Below, in pieces: positions 35,085 through 46,250 of a stretch of 64,000 nucleotides of DNA (positions are counted from its first letter, which is position 1; every line of letters starts with the position of its first letter). This stretch comes from Adiantum capillus-veneris. Taxonomy: Eukaryota; Streptophyta; Polypodiopsida; Polypodiales; Pteridaceae. A program made the translations under genes and the position numbers. The notes below the pieces were generated by a model. It saw only the letters and a list, made by a program, of their open reading frames with translations. It did not search any database and was not told the DNA's origin. The stretch lies in contig CM043957.1 in the NCBI GenBank assembly GCA_014529385.2, positions 69,410,503-69,474,502 of the forward strand, written 5' to 3'.

Positions 35085-35469
35085 TGTTGAAAGGCATATC
35101 AGAGTGTCAATTTAGTAGTTAGTCGGAAGTGCTTCATCGGATGTAGTCAGTCGGATCATATTTAGTCGGATGTTGCTTAATCGGATATTTAACAGTTATG
35201 ATATATCAAGACTGAGGTTGTTATTACCAGTCTGTTTGTATGGTGGTTATAAGTCGGTTCTGTTAGTTGTGATGACGCAGTTATATTCAGAGATGTTGTA
35301 GCTCTTCTTGATCAATGAAGTACTCTTGTTTCTTAATTCTGAGTTATCAATTCCTTCTATCTCTTATCTTTAGTATGATGGTAGTGTCTCTGTGTATTAT
35401 TTCTGAGTTATGAGATGCTGAGAGAATTGTGATGAACTAGCATTTTTTCTGTGTTGATGAACCACAACA
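35085..35469 (+). mobile_element. Element C: 5' LTR (385 bp)
   Basis: It begins TGTTGAAAGG and ends CCACAACA, so TGTTG/CAACA is a perfect 5-bp terminal inverted repeat. It differs from the copy at 43387-43771 at 8 of 385 positions by eye and has no length difference. The flanking base run on its left is AACAT. The next bases inside (CATTTCGCGATCC) do not match a standard PBS. Confidence 0.95.
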
Positions 35470-35567
35470 CATTTCGCGATCCTGCTAGTTCAGTTCTCGT
35501 GGCTGAGGACGTATGCAGTTATCATGTATTATTCTTCGGTTCATGAATCTCATTCTGGTGATAATGC

Positions 35568-37142
35568 ATGTCTGAGCGAGGTAGAAGACTCTCTCGTATA
35601 TATTACACACGGGCTCAAGTCAGAGCAGGCAATATAGATCCATTCCATTATGAGGATGTGACTGTAGATCAAGAAACTGATCCACAACCTCAAGAACGGC
35701 TGGTAAATTCTGGTGAGGAGGGTTCTGGAGCAGCAGAGGACAGGGCAATGAGGCAACTTGTGGGGCACTACTCTTGACAGGAGGACCTGCACGAAGTAGA
35801 AGGCGACTCCAATTTGACCCATTGAGAGGTTCTAGCAAGCAAAGACCTGTAAGACTCCCAAAGCCCATCCCCATGGCTCAACCACGTCCTACCCCGCAGA
35901 TCAAATCAGCCAAGTTCAGAGGGAAGCCCAAAGAGGATGCAGATTGTCATGTAGCACAATTTGAAACCCGGTGGCAAAAGCAAGTGGATACCAGGTGATG
36001 TTTCCAGATCCTATAAAATTACAGCAATTTGCAGCTACCTTGGAAGGAAAGGCCATGAGCTGGTTCAACCAATATGGTATGGGTCACTTTCCTACTTATG
36101 CTGCACTTAGTTTGTCTTTCTACAAAGATTCCGGAAGGAGAAAACTCCTACAGATATTTTAAGGAAGTTACGACGCATCAAACAGGGGACAATGTTGGTA
36201 GAAGATTTTTCTCAGAGATTTAGAATATTTGTTGAGAGATTGCAAGGAAATGAAAGGCCAACTAATGAAATGTTGGCTGGCTACTTTCTCAAAGGATTGA
36301 GGAGTGGTATTAAAAATGCAGTGGCCAGCATTGACATTGGAGGAGGTTTTGATAATTTGGTACAGGCTGCTTCTAGAGTTGAGAAGAGGCTTGGAATGAC
36401 AAAGTCTAGTAAGAGAGGAGACAAGGAATCTGAAACGGGTTCAGAGTCAGAGACAGCTTCTTCTGAAGAATCGGATACTGGCAGTTCATCTGATGAGGAG
36501 GAAACGAAGAAAAAGAAGAGTCCTAAGAAGAAGAAGAAGGACAAAACAGGGGGTGAAGTTGATTTAGTTCAGCAATTAAAGAATATTGGCTATTCAGTCA
36601 TAGCACCTAAAGAAAAAAGGTACTGTGAGATTTTTGAAAGAGATGGACACACCACTGCTCAAAGCTGGTACAACCCTAAGCAAAGGGGTAAAACAGGTAC
36701 ATGTGCTGGGCGGGGTACTGCTTCAGCAGAGGCAAATCAGGTGGCTCCATTCAGAGGAAGACCTCCTGGACAGGGATTTCAGAGGGGACCTGGAAGAAAC
36801 CAGGATAATAACCAAAGAAGGCCCCAAGGAGTTATGCCTTGTGTATCCTGTGGTGACCCTACACATTGGGTTGGCCTTCGTTGTGCCTTATGGGTAAAAC
36901 ATCGTGAGGAGAGAGGTGTTCCTGTTGTTCCATTCAATCAGGAGAACCAGCAAGCAGGTCCTCCACAACCACCTCAAAATCAACCACAGGCACAAGCAAA
37001 TGTGATCATTATCGACATTCCAATTTATCAGGGACCCCTAATGAAACAACAACAGTACTTCCGATTGAAGAGTATGACAATGTGGAGAATGATTGTCAAT
37101 ATCCAGATAATATGGAAGATGAAATTGATGTGCTGGCTGTGA
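35568..37142 (+). pseudogene. Element C: Gag
   Basis: It begins MSERGRRLSRIYYTR. Frameshifts near 35777 and 35990 and a stop near 36160 divide it. The core reads IKSAKFRGKPKEDADCHVAQ, LEGKAMSWFNQYG, and TMLVEDFSQRFRIFVERLQ with GYFLKGLRSGIKNAVAS, a typical gypsy Gag. An acidic-then-lysine-rich linker follows. A first knuckle-like stretch (CEIFERDGHTTAQSW) has lost two Cys (to Phe and Ser). A second (CVSCGDPTHWVGLRC) has five rather than four residues before its last Cys. Gag would form particles. The damaged knuckles suggest weak RNA binding. Confidence 0.85.
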
Positions 37143-38373
37143 CAAGATCCAAGGCTAAAGGTCCTATTGATTGGGAACAACAAAAAGGGATAAGAGATCA
37201 GGTGCAGAAGCAGGTTAAGAAGGAGCAACAAGGTCAACACTTGGAGGATCATGCAAAATCTTCTAATGCACCAGTACAAAAGAAAAAGCAGGTTGAAGTA
37301 CCTGAACCAGATTGGTTTGAGGTACTAATTAACTCTCCTTTACACTTGTCTTTAGACCAAATGCTTTCTATAGTACCAGCATTTAAAGAGAGATTGCTAC
37401 ATAAGTTACTGGGAAAGAACTATGAAGTTCGATGCAGAAGAAAGAGGAGCCTAGGGTGAATAGAATTCATCCTTCTAATGTGGATTTCATGGTTCCAGTT
37501 ATCAAGGTGACTTTACAGGACATGATATTTGAGGAGGTATTGCTGGATGGAGGATCTGGTGTCAATATCTTACATGAGAAGTTTATCTCACAATGGGCTT
37601 AGGGAGATTGGAACCAGCACCTTTCCAAGTTAAAATGGCTGATAAAAAAGGAGGGTTTAGCCAATAGGCATTTTAAGGAACTCTTCTATTCAGATTGCAG
37701 GGATGCAATTTCAAGTTAATTTTTTTGTTCTCAGAATGAAAGAAGGTGATGCTTCCTATGAGATGTTGTTGGGAAGACCTTGGTTTAGGTTAGCCAAGGT
37801 GAAATAGGATTGGGGTGAGAATCATGTGGTGCTTACCAAAGGGAAACAGATAATCAGCATACCTATGTTGGGAAGAAAGCACATTCCTGGAAAAGAAAGA
37901 CCCTTGTTTGCTCAATCAATCAGTCTTGCTGAGGAAGTAGAGGATGATGAGGAGGAAGCCTTTTTGCAGGCTAATCCGACTTTCATACCCGTTTTTGAAG
38001 CTGATATTGAGGGAATTTTGCAGAAAGATCAGGAAACAGAGGAGCTTTTTGATGAACCTGTCATGGGACAGGAAATTCAGGGTTCTGACATACTAAAGCT
38101 GATGGATCAGAGTGTATCAACTAGTGTCAAAGAGGAAGTTCAGCAGGAGGAGAGGGATGCCAGAGATATGGTGGAAAAGATTTATAACAAAATATTTGGA
38201 GGATCTAAAAGGGTTCAGCAGGATGAACTGAAAGAATTGAATTTAGGGACTGAGGAAGAACCAAGGATGGTCAAGGTTAGCATTTATGTGGATGGGGAAT
38301 TCCTACAAGAGTTATGGCAGTTATTGTTGGAATATAAAGATGTTTTGAAGTTACTTGGTTATCTCCAATCATT
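37143..38373 (+). pseudogene. Element C: linker and retropepsin-like protease
   Basis: The frame 37082-37459 is a charged linker that ends in a stop. The protease follows in broken frames near 37470-37800, with FEEVLLDGGSGVNILHEKF (D-G-G in place of D-S/T-G) near 37530, and later MLLGRPWFRLAKV in another frame near 37765, the second conserved protease block. A 200-codon acidic frame at 37826-38428 leads to the reverse transcriptase. As far as I recall, D-G-G-S-G-V-N is a known variant among plant gypsy proteases, so it is not by itself proof of decay. The frame breaks are. Confidence 0.7.
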
Positions 38374-39735
38374 GTGGTACCAAAGAAGAATGGGAAGATT
38401 AAGGTTTGTGTGGATTACAGGAAGTTAAATGCTGCAACTATTACAGATCCTTTCCCAATGCCCTTTTGTGATGCTATCTTAGATGCAGTAGTAGCAGGGA
38501 AAGAGATGTATAGTTTCCTTGATGGTTTCTCAGGGTATAATCAGATTAAGGTTGCAGAGGAGGACCAACATAAAACAGTCTTTATTATAGATTGGGGAGC
38601 CTTTGCATCTACTGTCATGAACTTTGGCCTTAAGAATGGACCACCGTCCTTTAATTTTACAGCTTATAAGACATTTGAACCTTATTTGCAGGATTTCATG
38701 AGAGTGTTTGTAGATGAATTTTCAGTTTTTAGTCAAAGGGATTTACACCTTGAGCATCTGAAATTATGTTTTGAAAGGTGTAGGATGTTCAGATTGTCCC
38801 TTAATCCCTACAAAAGTGTGATGGTTGTCATGAGTGGTGTGCTATTGGGTCATGTGGTCTCTCAGGAAGGGATGTCAATAGATGTGAAGAAGATTGAGGT
38901 AATACAATCAGCACAAGCACCTGGCAATACCAAGGAATTGAGTAGGTTTGTGGGACAAGTTAAATGGCACAGCAGGTACATCAGATATCTGGATAATGTA
39001 TGTATGCCTCTTACCCATTTAACCAAGAAGCATGTAGAGTTTGTTTGGTATGAGCCACAGGAAGAAGAATTTCAGATTCTCAAGAAAATGCTCTCAGTTG
39101 CTCTCATATTACAACCTCCAAATTGGGTATTTCCATTTCATGTGTTTGTTGATGCCTCAGATATAGCCATTGGAGCTGTTTTAATGCAGGAGAAGACCCA
39201 AGGGTGGTTTAGACCTGTGTACTATGCTAGTAGGGTGCTTACATCTACTGAGAAGAACTATGCAGTGACTGAGAGGGAGGCATTAGGGATGGTTTATGCT
39301 TTAAACAAATTCAGACATTACCTCTTGTGCAATAAGGTCATATTCCGTGTGGATCATCAAGCATTGCTTTATCTTATTAAAAAGCCTTTACTTATAGGTA
39401 GATTGGCAAGGTGGATTCTATTGTTGCAGGAGTTTGACTTTCTTATTATTCATACACCTGGCAAGGAACATGCAATAACTGATTACCTAAGTCGGATTGA
39501 GACAGGGAAACAACCAACAGGGATTTCGGATCAGTTTCCAGATGCAAATTTATTTGAAGTTCAGAGTTCCATTTCTGATTCATGGTATGACCAAATGCTA
39601 GTGTTCCTGACTGATGGTGTTATGCCAACAGGGTTTACAACAGACCAAAGGAGGAAATTTGCCCTAACAAGCAGACCCTTTTTAGTGATTGCTGGAGCAT
39701 TATACAGAAAAGGGATTGACGGTACCAGATTTTGA
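38374..39735 (+). pseudogene. Element C: reverse transcriptase and RNase H
   Basis: A 453-residue open frame. RT blocks: VPKKNGKIKVCVDYRKLN, YSFLDGFSGYNQIKVAE, FVDEFSVFS, HLKLCFERCRMFRLSLNP and GVLLGHVVSQEGM. The catalytic Y/F-x-D-D box reads F-V-D-E, a Glu codon (GAA, 38716-38718) where the second Asp is expected. RNase H: FHVFVDASDIAIGAVLMQ, YASRVLTSTEKNYAVTEREAL and FRVDHQALLYL, with TPGKEHAITDYLSR after it. Apart from the D to E change the frame is intact, which fits a recent copy with one disabling mutation. Confidence 0.92.
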
Positions 39736-41130
39736 ACAATCAGGTGTGTTGCAAGAAGCCCATTATGGAGCAGCAGGAGGACATTTCTTAGGGGACATTA
39801 CAGGAAAAAAGATACTCCAAGTTGGTTTGTGGTGGCCAACTGTGTTGAAGGATGCTCATTCCTATGCAAAAAGCTGTGTGGTGTGTCAACAATTTGGTCA
39901 ACCTAATTCTAGAGACAGAATGACAGATCATCCTATACTGCCATTAGAGCCATTTCAAAAATGAGGTATGGATTTTGTAGGACCAGTCAAGCCTACAACA
40001 AGTAAGGGATGCAAGTACATTCTAGTAGCTACTGAATACTGTACCAAGTGGGTGGAAGCTGTGGCATTGAAAGATAACAAAGCTCAGAGTGTGGCAAAGT
40101 TCTTGTATCACAACATCATGACCAGGTTTGGATGTCTAGTAGAGTTGGTCAGTGATAGAGGTACACATTTTTTGAATGAAGTGATTTCTGAGTTAACAAA
40201 AACCCACATGATAATGCACAAGAAATCTACCGCTTACCATCCCCAAGCTAATGGATAGGTTGAGAGTACTAATAAGACTCTTATAAAGATTCTGAAAAAG
40301 ATTGTACAAGAGAATAAGAGGGATTGGGATGCAAAGCTGGATTCTGCTCTGTGGTCATTCAGAACAGCTTTCAAGGTGACAATAGGTATGACCCCATTCC
40401 GATTGGTGTATGGCTTGGAAGCTGTAGTACCAATGGCGTTTGTGGTACCTAGTATGAGGATTACTGCTGAGAAGATGACTCCAAAGCTGTCAGTTCAACA
40501 TAGAAGCAAGTATTTAATGCAGCTAGAAGAAGACAGGTTGATCAGCTCCTATATAACAGAAGTCATTCAGAGAAGAAGGAAATCCTGGGTCAGCCTGAAT
40601 GTCAAGTTTAAGGTTTTCCAGGTAGGTGACTAGGTAATGCTTTACAACTCCAAGTTAGGTCCACATCCTGTGAAGCTCAATTTAAGGTACAAGGGGCCAT
40701 ATCAGATTATGACAGACCTAGGTCAAGGAACTTTTATTGTAGCAGATGTTTTTGGCACAAGGGTAGAGAAACCTGTTAATGGATTCAGGTTAAAAAAATT
40801 TCAGGGCAAGCCACCCCATTTGGATTGGCTCAAACCTGTTATACCAGAGGTTGCATTTTGCGAAATGGTGGAATTCTCTTCAGGTACTATGGACCAGGTC
40901 ACTGTTGATCTATCATCAGAGTGCATAGGCTTTGCATTCAGGTCAGGGATCGAATTGTACTACATCAGAGTTTGTTGGCTCGGAGTCTACCGGGTCAGAG
41001 TTCACCTGATCCGATTACTTAAACAACGTTTAAATTTCAAAATTTGCGTCGAAAAGGGTGCAAAGTCCCTTCCACTTAACTCCATCATACGAATTAGGGA
41101 CGACATCATTACCTCACACACTTTTAGAGG
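39689..41130 (+). pseudogene. Element C: integrase
   Basis: The integrase lies in a +1-shifted frame after the RNase H. It has an H-H-C-C zinc finger (EAHYGAAGGHF ... CVVCQQFG, about 39750-39890), a core domain starting MDFVGPVKPTTSKGC (first Asp), SDRGTHFLNEV (second Asp) and VESTNKTLIKIL (Glu), and a C-terminal RYKGPYQIM (GPY/F). A stop (TAG) at 40256-40258 lies just before the VESTN block, where CAG (Gln) is usual, and one at 39964 after the zinc finger. No chromodomain is evident. Its C-terminal frame (40637 on) runs on without a stop into the accessory region. Confidence 0.9.
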
Positions 41131-43260
41131 CCTTCACGCTTGTGCGATTCACGTAAGTAGCGCGCGCATGCATACTCCACAACTTGCTAAACTTTCTACT
41201 ACTTCTGCTTCGGCTATGCCTAAGCCTAAAGTTTCTGTCATGAGACCATCGCTAGAAGATGAGCAAGGGGAGGTTGGCAAGCTACACCCTCGTAGAAAAG
41301 GAGTAGTGCTCAGTGTTGATGTATTTGACCCAGAAGATGAGGTCGAAGTGCTGCCTGAGGAAGAATCAGCACCAATGTCATCAAGCAAGATGCTGCAAAG
41401 TTTAATGGAGCCTTTTACTGATTTCAGGGTGGAAATTGACTGTCAGGCAGAACGAAATGAGAAGTGGTTGAAGGCAACAGGTTTATATGATTTTGCTACT
41501 CTACCCTGGGGCCAGTGGAAAGGGAACATTTATGCAAAAACTCAAATGGAGCTGTTACGAAAATCCAAAGGTGCCATTTCTGAGAAGGTACATCTTAGTC
41601 CTGGTGTGGTAGCTCAGGTATTTCAGCTTCCCTTTACCTCTGTTACTGCAGTACCAAAATGTTCAGATGAAGATCTGAAAAAAGAATTTGGACCAAGAGA
41701 AGGAGGTAGGCAATACTTTATGTTGAAGAATGTCGAGTATTGGACGAGAGAACAACTGAAATGGTTTTTGGAAAGAGTTTGTTTTCTAGCTAAATATGAC
41801 TACATGTCTAAGGAAAACTCGGCACCACTATATTTTGCTGAAAATGGGGGAAGTTCAGTTGGGCACATTGGGTGTATGATAGGATTCATGCAAAAATCTT
41901 TACCTCGGATAAAAGAAAGACCCAGTTGAGTAGCAGGTTAGCAGCATTTCTGTCTGCTTTGTTTGCTTTTGCCCAGAAAGTTGATGTAGGGGAGGTCACA
42001 GTTTCTATCATTACTCCTATCAATGAGGTTAGTCCTGGGCCGGAACAGGGGAGAATATCTGACAATGCAGAGATTAGTAAAAGCATGGATGAAAAGCTGA
42101 GGACCATACATGATTTTATTGAAGCAGGATACACTGAGGATGAGGCCAAGATGGGGTTGGCTAGTCATGAACATAAAATACTTATGGGGAATTTGCTCAA
42201 GAGTTTGGATGTTGAGGCACAAACTCCTAGTAGGGTTATAGGCAAAACTTTTAACATGCCCAAAAAGAGGAAGCTAGATAGTGCTTTGCATGAGGTGGCC
42301 AAATCATTAGATTTCTCTCCAGTTGGTCCTATCACTTCTGCTAAATCTGATTTGCTTATTACTGATGTACCAACAGCTCTGAAGATACTGCAGGAATTAC
42401 AGGGATTTGTAAGGCATCAGCAACACAATATGGAGGAACAATTACAAAATATAGCTGAATTGGGTCTATCTAAAGTAATGCTGCACCAGCAGTCGGAGTT
42501 GGTGGAATCTTTGAAGCAGGAATTGGTAGAGCTGAAGGAGAAGCATCACAAGAGATGCAGGTTCAACTGCAAGTACATCAACAAGAGGTAGCAAAGGTTA
42601 AGCTCTCCTTGGGAATGTTTCAAGAATGGACTAAGGACTTGGAAGGCAGAGTCAATTCTGAGCTGGATAAGATGTCAGGCAGAAATACAGAGTTGCAGGT
42701 GGAGAATGAAATGTTACAACAAAGGTTGAAACCTTTGGAAGCTCTGGAAAAGCAAGTATTAGCCCAAGAAGATATCAATGTTTCTGGAGTGCTCATGGAT
42801 GAAGGGGATCTCAATCTGGTAAGGCAACAATTGGTTGAGGGGATGCAGGATGTTTGGAAAGCAATGAGAGAAAGGCTGACATCAGTTATCAAGTATCCCT
42901 ATGAGGCTGTGAGATCAGGCTCCATCAGTTCTCATGAAGCTGCCTTATTAGAGACAGTGGAGTCTCTGAAGAACGAAAAAGATGTTTATCAGGAGCAGCT
43001 CCAGGATTTCAAGGATAAACAGTTGCAGGTGGATGAAGAATTCATGATACAAGGTGTTCTACACTTAAAAAACTAGTGCATGTTTCTGTTCAAACACTGC
43101 AAGTTGCTGAGGAAATTCAGAAGTCAAGTGGAGAAGCTTTGCCAATGGAGGTTGAAAATCAGAAGGAGATTATAGATATTGCAAATGTTGAAGTTCCAGA
43201 ACTGAGTGCAACAAAGAATGAGGAGACTGTGGTGACTACAATCTAAGAAGCTGATGCTGA
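41131..43260 (+). CDS. Element C: accessory coiled-coil region after integrase (broken)
   Basis: Unknown function. It is open from the integrase frame through 41929. Likely separate starts are the ATGs near 41167 and 41215 (MPKPKVSVMRPSLE). Frameshifts near 41880, 42570 and 43070 split it. The first part (about 240 residues) is globular-looking, with KMLQSLMEPFTDFRVEID and WTREQLKWFLERVCFLAKY. Next comes IHDFIEAGYTEDEAKMG, followed by a Lys-rich NMPKKRKLD, a possible nuclear signal. The rest (about 42390-43250) is heptad-rich, Glu/Gln/Leu-rich coiled coil. The position between integrase and 3' LTR is where plant gypsy elements carry env-like or extra ORFs, but there is no signal peptide or membrane segment. 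Confidence 0.75.
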
Positions 43261-43386
43261 AACAGTTCTCAAAGATATGTTTGAAGTTTAGGGTGGTCAG
43301 GACTCATTTTTGTCTATCTCTTGCTGATCAAGGGATATGTGATTCGAGTCGGATTTCTGAGAAATCCACCACCGGGCTATGCCATG

Positions 43387-43771
43387 TGTTGACAGGCATA
43401 TCAGAGTGTCAATTTAGTAGTTAGTCGGAAGTGCTTCATCGGATGTAGTCAGTCGGATCATAGTTAGTCGGATGTTGCTTAATCGGATATTTAACAGTTA
43501 TGATATATCAAGACTGAGGTTGTTATTACCAGTCTGTTTGTATGGTGGTTATAAGTCGGTTCTGTGAGTTGTGATGGCGCAGTTATATTCAGAGATGTTG
43601 TAGCTGTTCTTGATCAATGAAGTACTCTTGTTTCTTAATTCTGAGTTATCAATTCCTTCTATCTCTTATCTTCAGTATGATGGTAGTGTCTCTGTGTATT
43701 ATTTCTGAGTTATGAGATGCTGAGAGAATTGTGATAAACTAGCATTTTTTATGTGTTGATGAACCACAACA
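43387..43771 (+). mobile_element. Element C: 3' LTR (385 bp)
   Basis: Same length and termini as the 5' LTR, 8 differences by eye (about 2%). The bases after it (AAGAT) match the left flank AACAT at four of five positions. There is no purine-rich tract immediately before it (the preceding bases are GGGCTATGCCATG), which is unusual. Confidence 0.95.
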
Positions 43772-45080
43772 AAGATAATACGGTAGCTCAAATCTACATC
43801 TTTAAACAGAAACATGGTGAGTCTATTAGGGATTTTGTAACTCGAATGAAGCAATACATTGCCAGATGCCCAGAGCTGGAGATACCTGCAGAAGAACAAC
43901 TTGTATCTTTGTTTCTGGAGAGACTGCTAAACAAAGAACTTCATGCTATACTCTATAGTAAAAATCATACAACCCTAGAAGCGTGTGTGTCAGCTGCTAT
44001 TGACTTAGGAGACAATTGTAAAATTTTTAATGAAGAAGATGTTCCTAAGGATAACCAAAGCAAGAAAACAACATCCATTAAACTAGCACAAGTGGGAACG
44101 GCTGCTGCAGCACCACTCTCAGCCATAGAAGATATGCTAAAAACGATGAACGACATGATGAACAACATGCAAAAAGCACCTATGAGGGGACCAGGACAAG
44201 GGATACCTCCCCAGGGACAACCAATTAGGCCACAAAAATGGTGTGCAATCAGGGTAAATGGACCAACCATGAGACCCACGAGTGCTACTGTAGACCAAAG
44301 TATAATGGGAATGTTCAGTACGTGCCCATGAGGCCACAAGGACAACCCATGTACAGACATCAACCTAATATGGCCCAAGCTCAAAGACCACCAACGGGTA
44401 TGGAAAGGCCTCAACCTGTGTTGAGACAACAACCTCCGTATCCAGGACATAATGCAGTGCCTGTAAAGTATATGCACTCTGAAGGAGTCATAGATGAACA
44501 ATCATTAGTGCCTGTTAAACCCTATGCAGAGCCTAGTCCATCTACAATAATGATACCAATGTATTATGTAGCTAATCAAGGTATCAGGCCTCCCATGGTA
44601 AGACCTATGATGAAGCCAAGAACAGGAAACTGTCATAACTGTGGTGCTGATGATCATTGGAAAAATGAATGTCCAGAGCTTGACAAAAACCTCAAACGAA
44701 TTGAAGCTTATTGCATACAATGTTGCAAAAAGGGAGGACATTTTTCGGAAGATTGTCCTAAAAATCCTTTGAACAAGTGTAAAACGATAGTAAATGTAGT
44801 CCAAGTGATACCTAGTAGCTCATCAGAGAGTGAACCGATTGTTCCAATCAAGGTAATCACTAGAGCCCAGGCCAAGAAAAAGAAACACAACTCCTCTGAT
44901 GATTCGGAAAATACAAAAGTTTCCTCTCAAAGAATCAAAAGAAGTAGAAGCAAAAGATATGAGTTGAGAAAACAAAAACAACGGGTTGAAATCGAGGAGA
45001 AAGCAAAGAAGCTATTCCAGAAAAAGTTGAAAGAAACTGAAACTGAATTTAAAGAAACAACCCATGAAATCTAGAGGATC
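43772..45080 (+). pseudogene. Element B: Gag, C-terminal part with zinc knuckles
   Basis: It resumes the Gag core directly after the 5-bp flank, with FKQKHGESIRDFVTRMKQYI and LEIPAEEQLVSLFLERLL. A frameshift near 44240-44335 lies in a Cys/His-rich stretch (NHETHECYC). The next frame (to 45074) contains two knuckles: CHNCGADDHWKNEC (C-x2-C-x4-H-x4-C) and CIQCCKKGGHFSEDC (C-x2-C-x5-H-x4-C). A Ser-rich then Lys/Arg-rich tail follows. Double knuckles are common in gypsy Gag. The frame continuity with 34278-35084 shows this is one gene split by element C. Confidence 0.88.
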
Positions 45081-45880
45081 CATTCTGGTTGATAAATTTT
45101 TTGAGACTATTAATGCCGCCTTGGAAGCCTACCAAGCAGGACTTAAAGCAGGCCAAAACATGAAAAACAAATGGAAAAACTATCCATCTCCAGACATGCA
45201 AGTAGCAAAGCTGGAAGCTTATCAAAATTTGATAAGAATCATGCAAGAAATGCTAGAAAAACAAAAACCCAAGCTTGAAAGTATTGCAAAACATGAGGAG
45301 CTTGTGGTAAAATAAACGAAAGAAAAATTTGATGTGGTGGCAGAACCCCACCTTGAAACAAAAGAACCAAAGCTTATAGTGCCGGACAGCAAAGATGCCT
45401 TAGAAGGAATTCCATTCGTAGAGGAAGATTGGCCAGAACACTTATGGGAAAAAGTGAGAGAGATCAATGATGGGAGCCTAACTCTAAAGTCAGCTCCTAT
45501 AGAGGAAGTCTGGTTGGATATCTTACCTTCTGATATGAACGTGGATGTACAATCCTTTGTACGAGGATTGCGGATCGGAAGCTTCATGAACGTCGAAACC
45601 ATTGACCTTGAAAACATTACTTTTTTACTTGGGAGATAACGAAGATGAATCCATCGTGTGCAAGACCACTCAAGTAAAAAGAGCTGAACAGACTCTAGAA
45701 GTAGACAACATTCATTCAATCATGTCTACACCTATCCAATGCACTTTTACCTTGGGAGAACTGCTAAAACTCAGACCATACTTATGGAATGATTTACAGA
45801 AAACCCTAGAGAAGGTGGGGATAACTGGGTTAATCTCGAAAAGTTTGGAAAATTTGAAAAATGAAATGGACAACTAAGAG
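45064..45880 (+). pseudogene. Element B: Gag-protease linker
   Basis: Unrecognised charged region in three frames. The first (45064-45315) is a helical coiled stretch (LEAYQNLIRIMQEMLEKQ). The second (to 45639) contains WPEHLWEKVREINDGSL. The third has CTFTLGELLKLRPYLWNDL, similar to the F-T-L-x-E-L module seen at 27.8 kb. Function unknown. It is broken by a stop at 45315 and a frameshift near 45620. Confidence 0.6.
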
Positions 45881-45889
45881 ATTCGATCA

Positions 45890-46250
45890 ATTCCCATGAA
45901 CGAAGTCGGAGAATGTTATGAAGAGGAAGAAGGAAATACCACCCTCCCAGTGAAATATAATGACATTGAAACCATGGCAATACTGGATAGTGGAGCTGGG
46001 ATAGCCATAGCCACTAAAGTAGTATGGGAATCCTGGGGATAGCCAGCCATTAGACAAATTCGAATGAAATTGCAGTTGGCTGACGGACACATTGAGAGAC
46101 CATTAGGGCTACTTGAAAAAGTGATAGTCAATTCCTGTGGAATTGAATATCAACACACTTTTGCCATAGTAGACTTTGGAAAAAAACTCAACTGTGAAAT
46201 CATATTGGGAAGACCCTTCATGCGACAGGTACAACTTATCCAAGATTGAA
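45890..46250 (+). pseudogene. Element B: first retropepsin-like protease
   Basis: It reads VKYNDIETMAILDSGAGIAIA (active site D-S-G-A near 45990-46000) and, after a stop near 46040, LQLADGHIERPLGLLEKV and CEIILGRPFMRQ, the second conserved block. This is the protease in the usual place between Gag and RT. One in-frame stop (the TAG after ESWG) interrupts it. Confidence 0.85.

Noticed and set aside
41131-43260. Env-like glycoprotein
   Set aside because: No signal peptide, membrane segment or Cys-rich ectodomain; the content is coiled coil.
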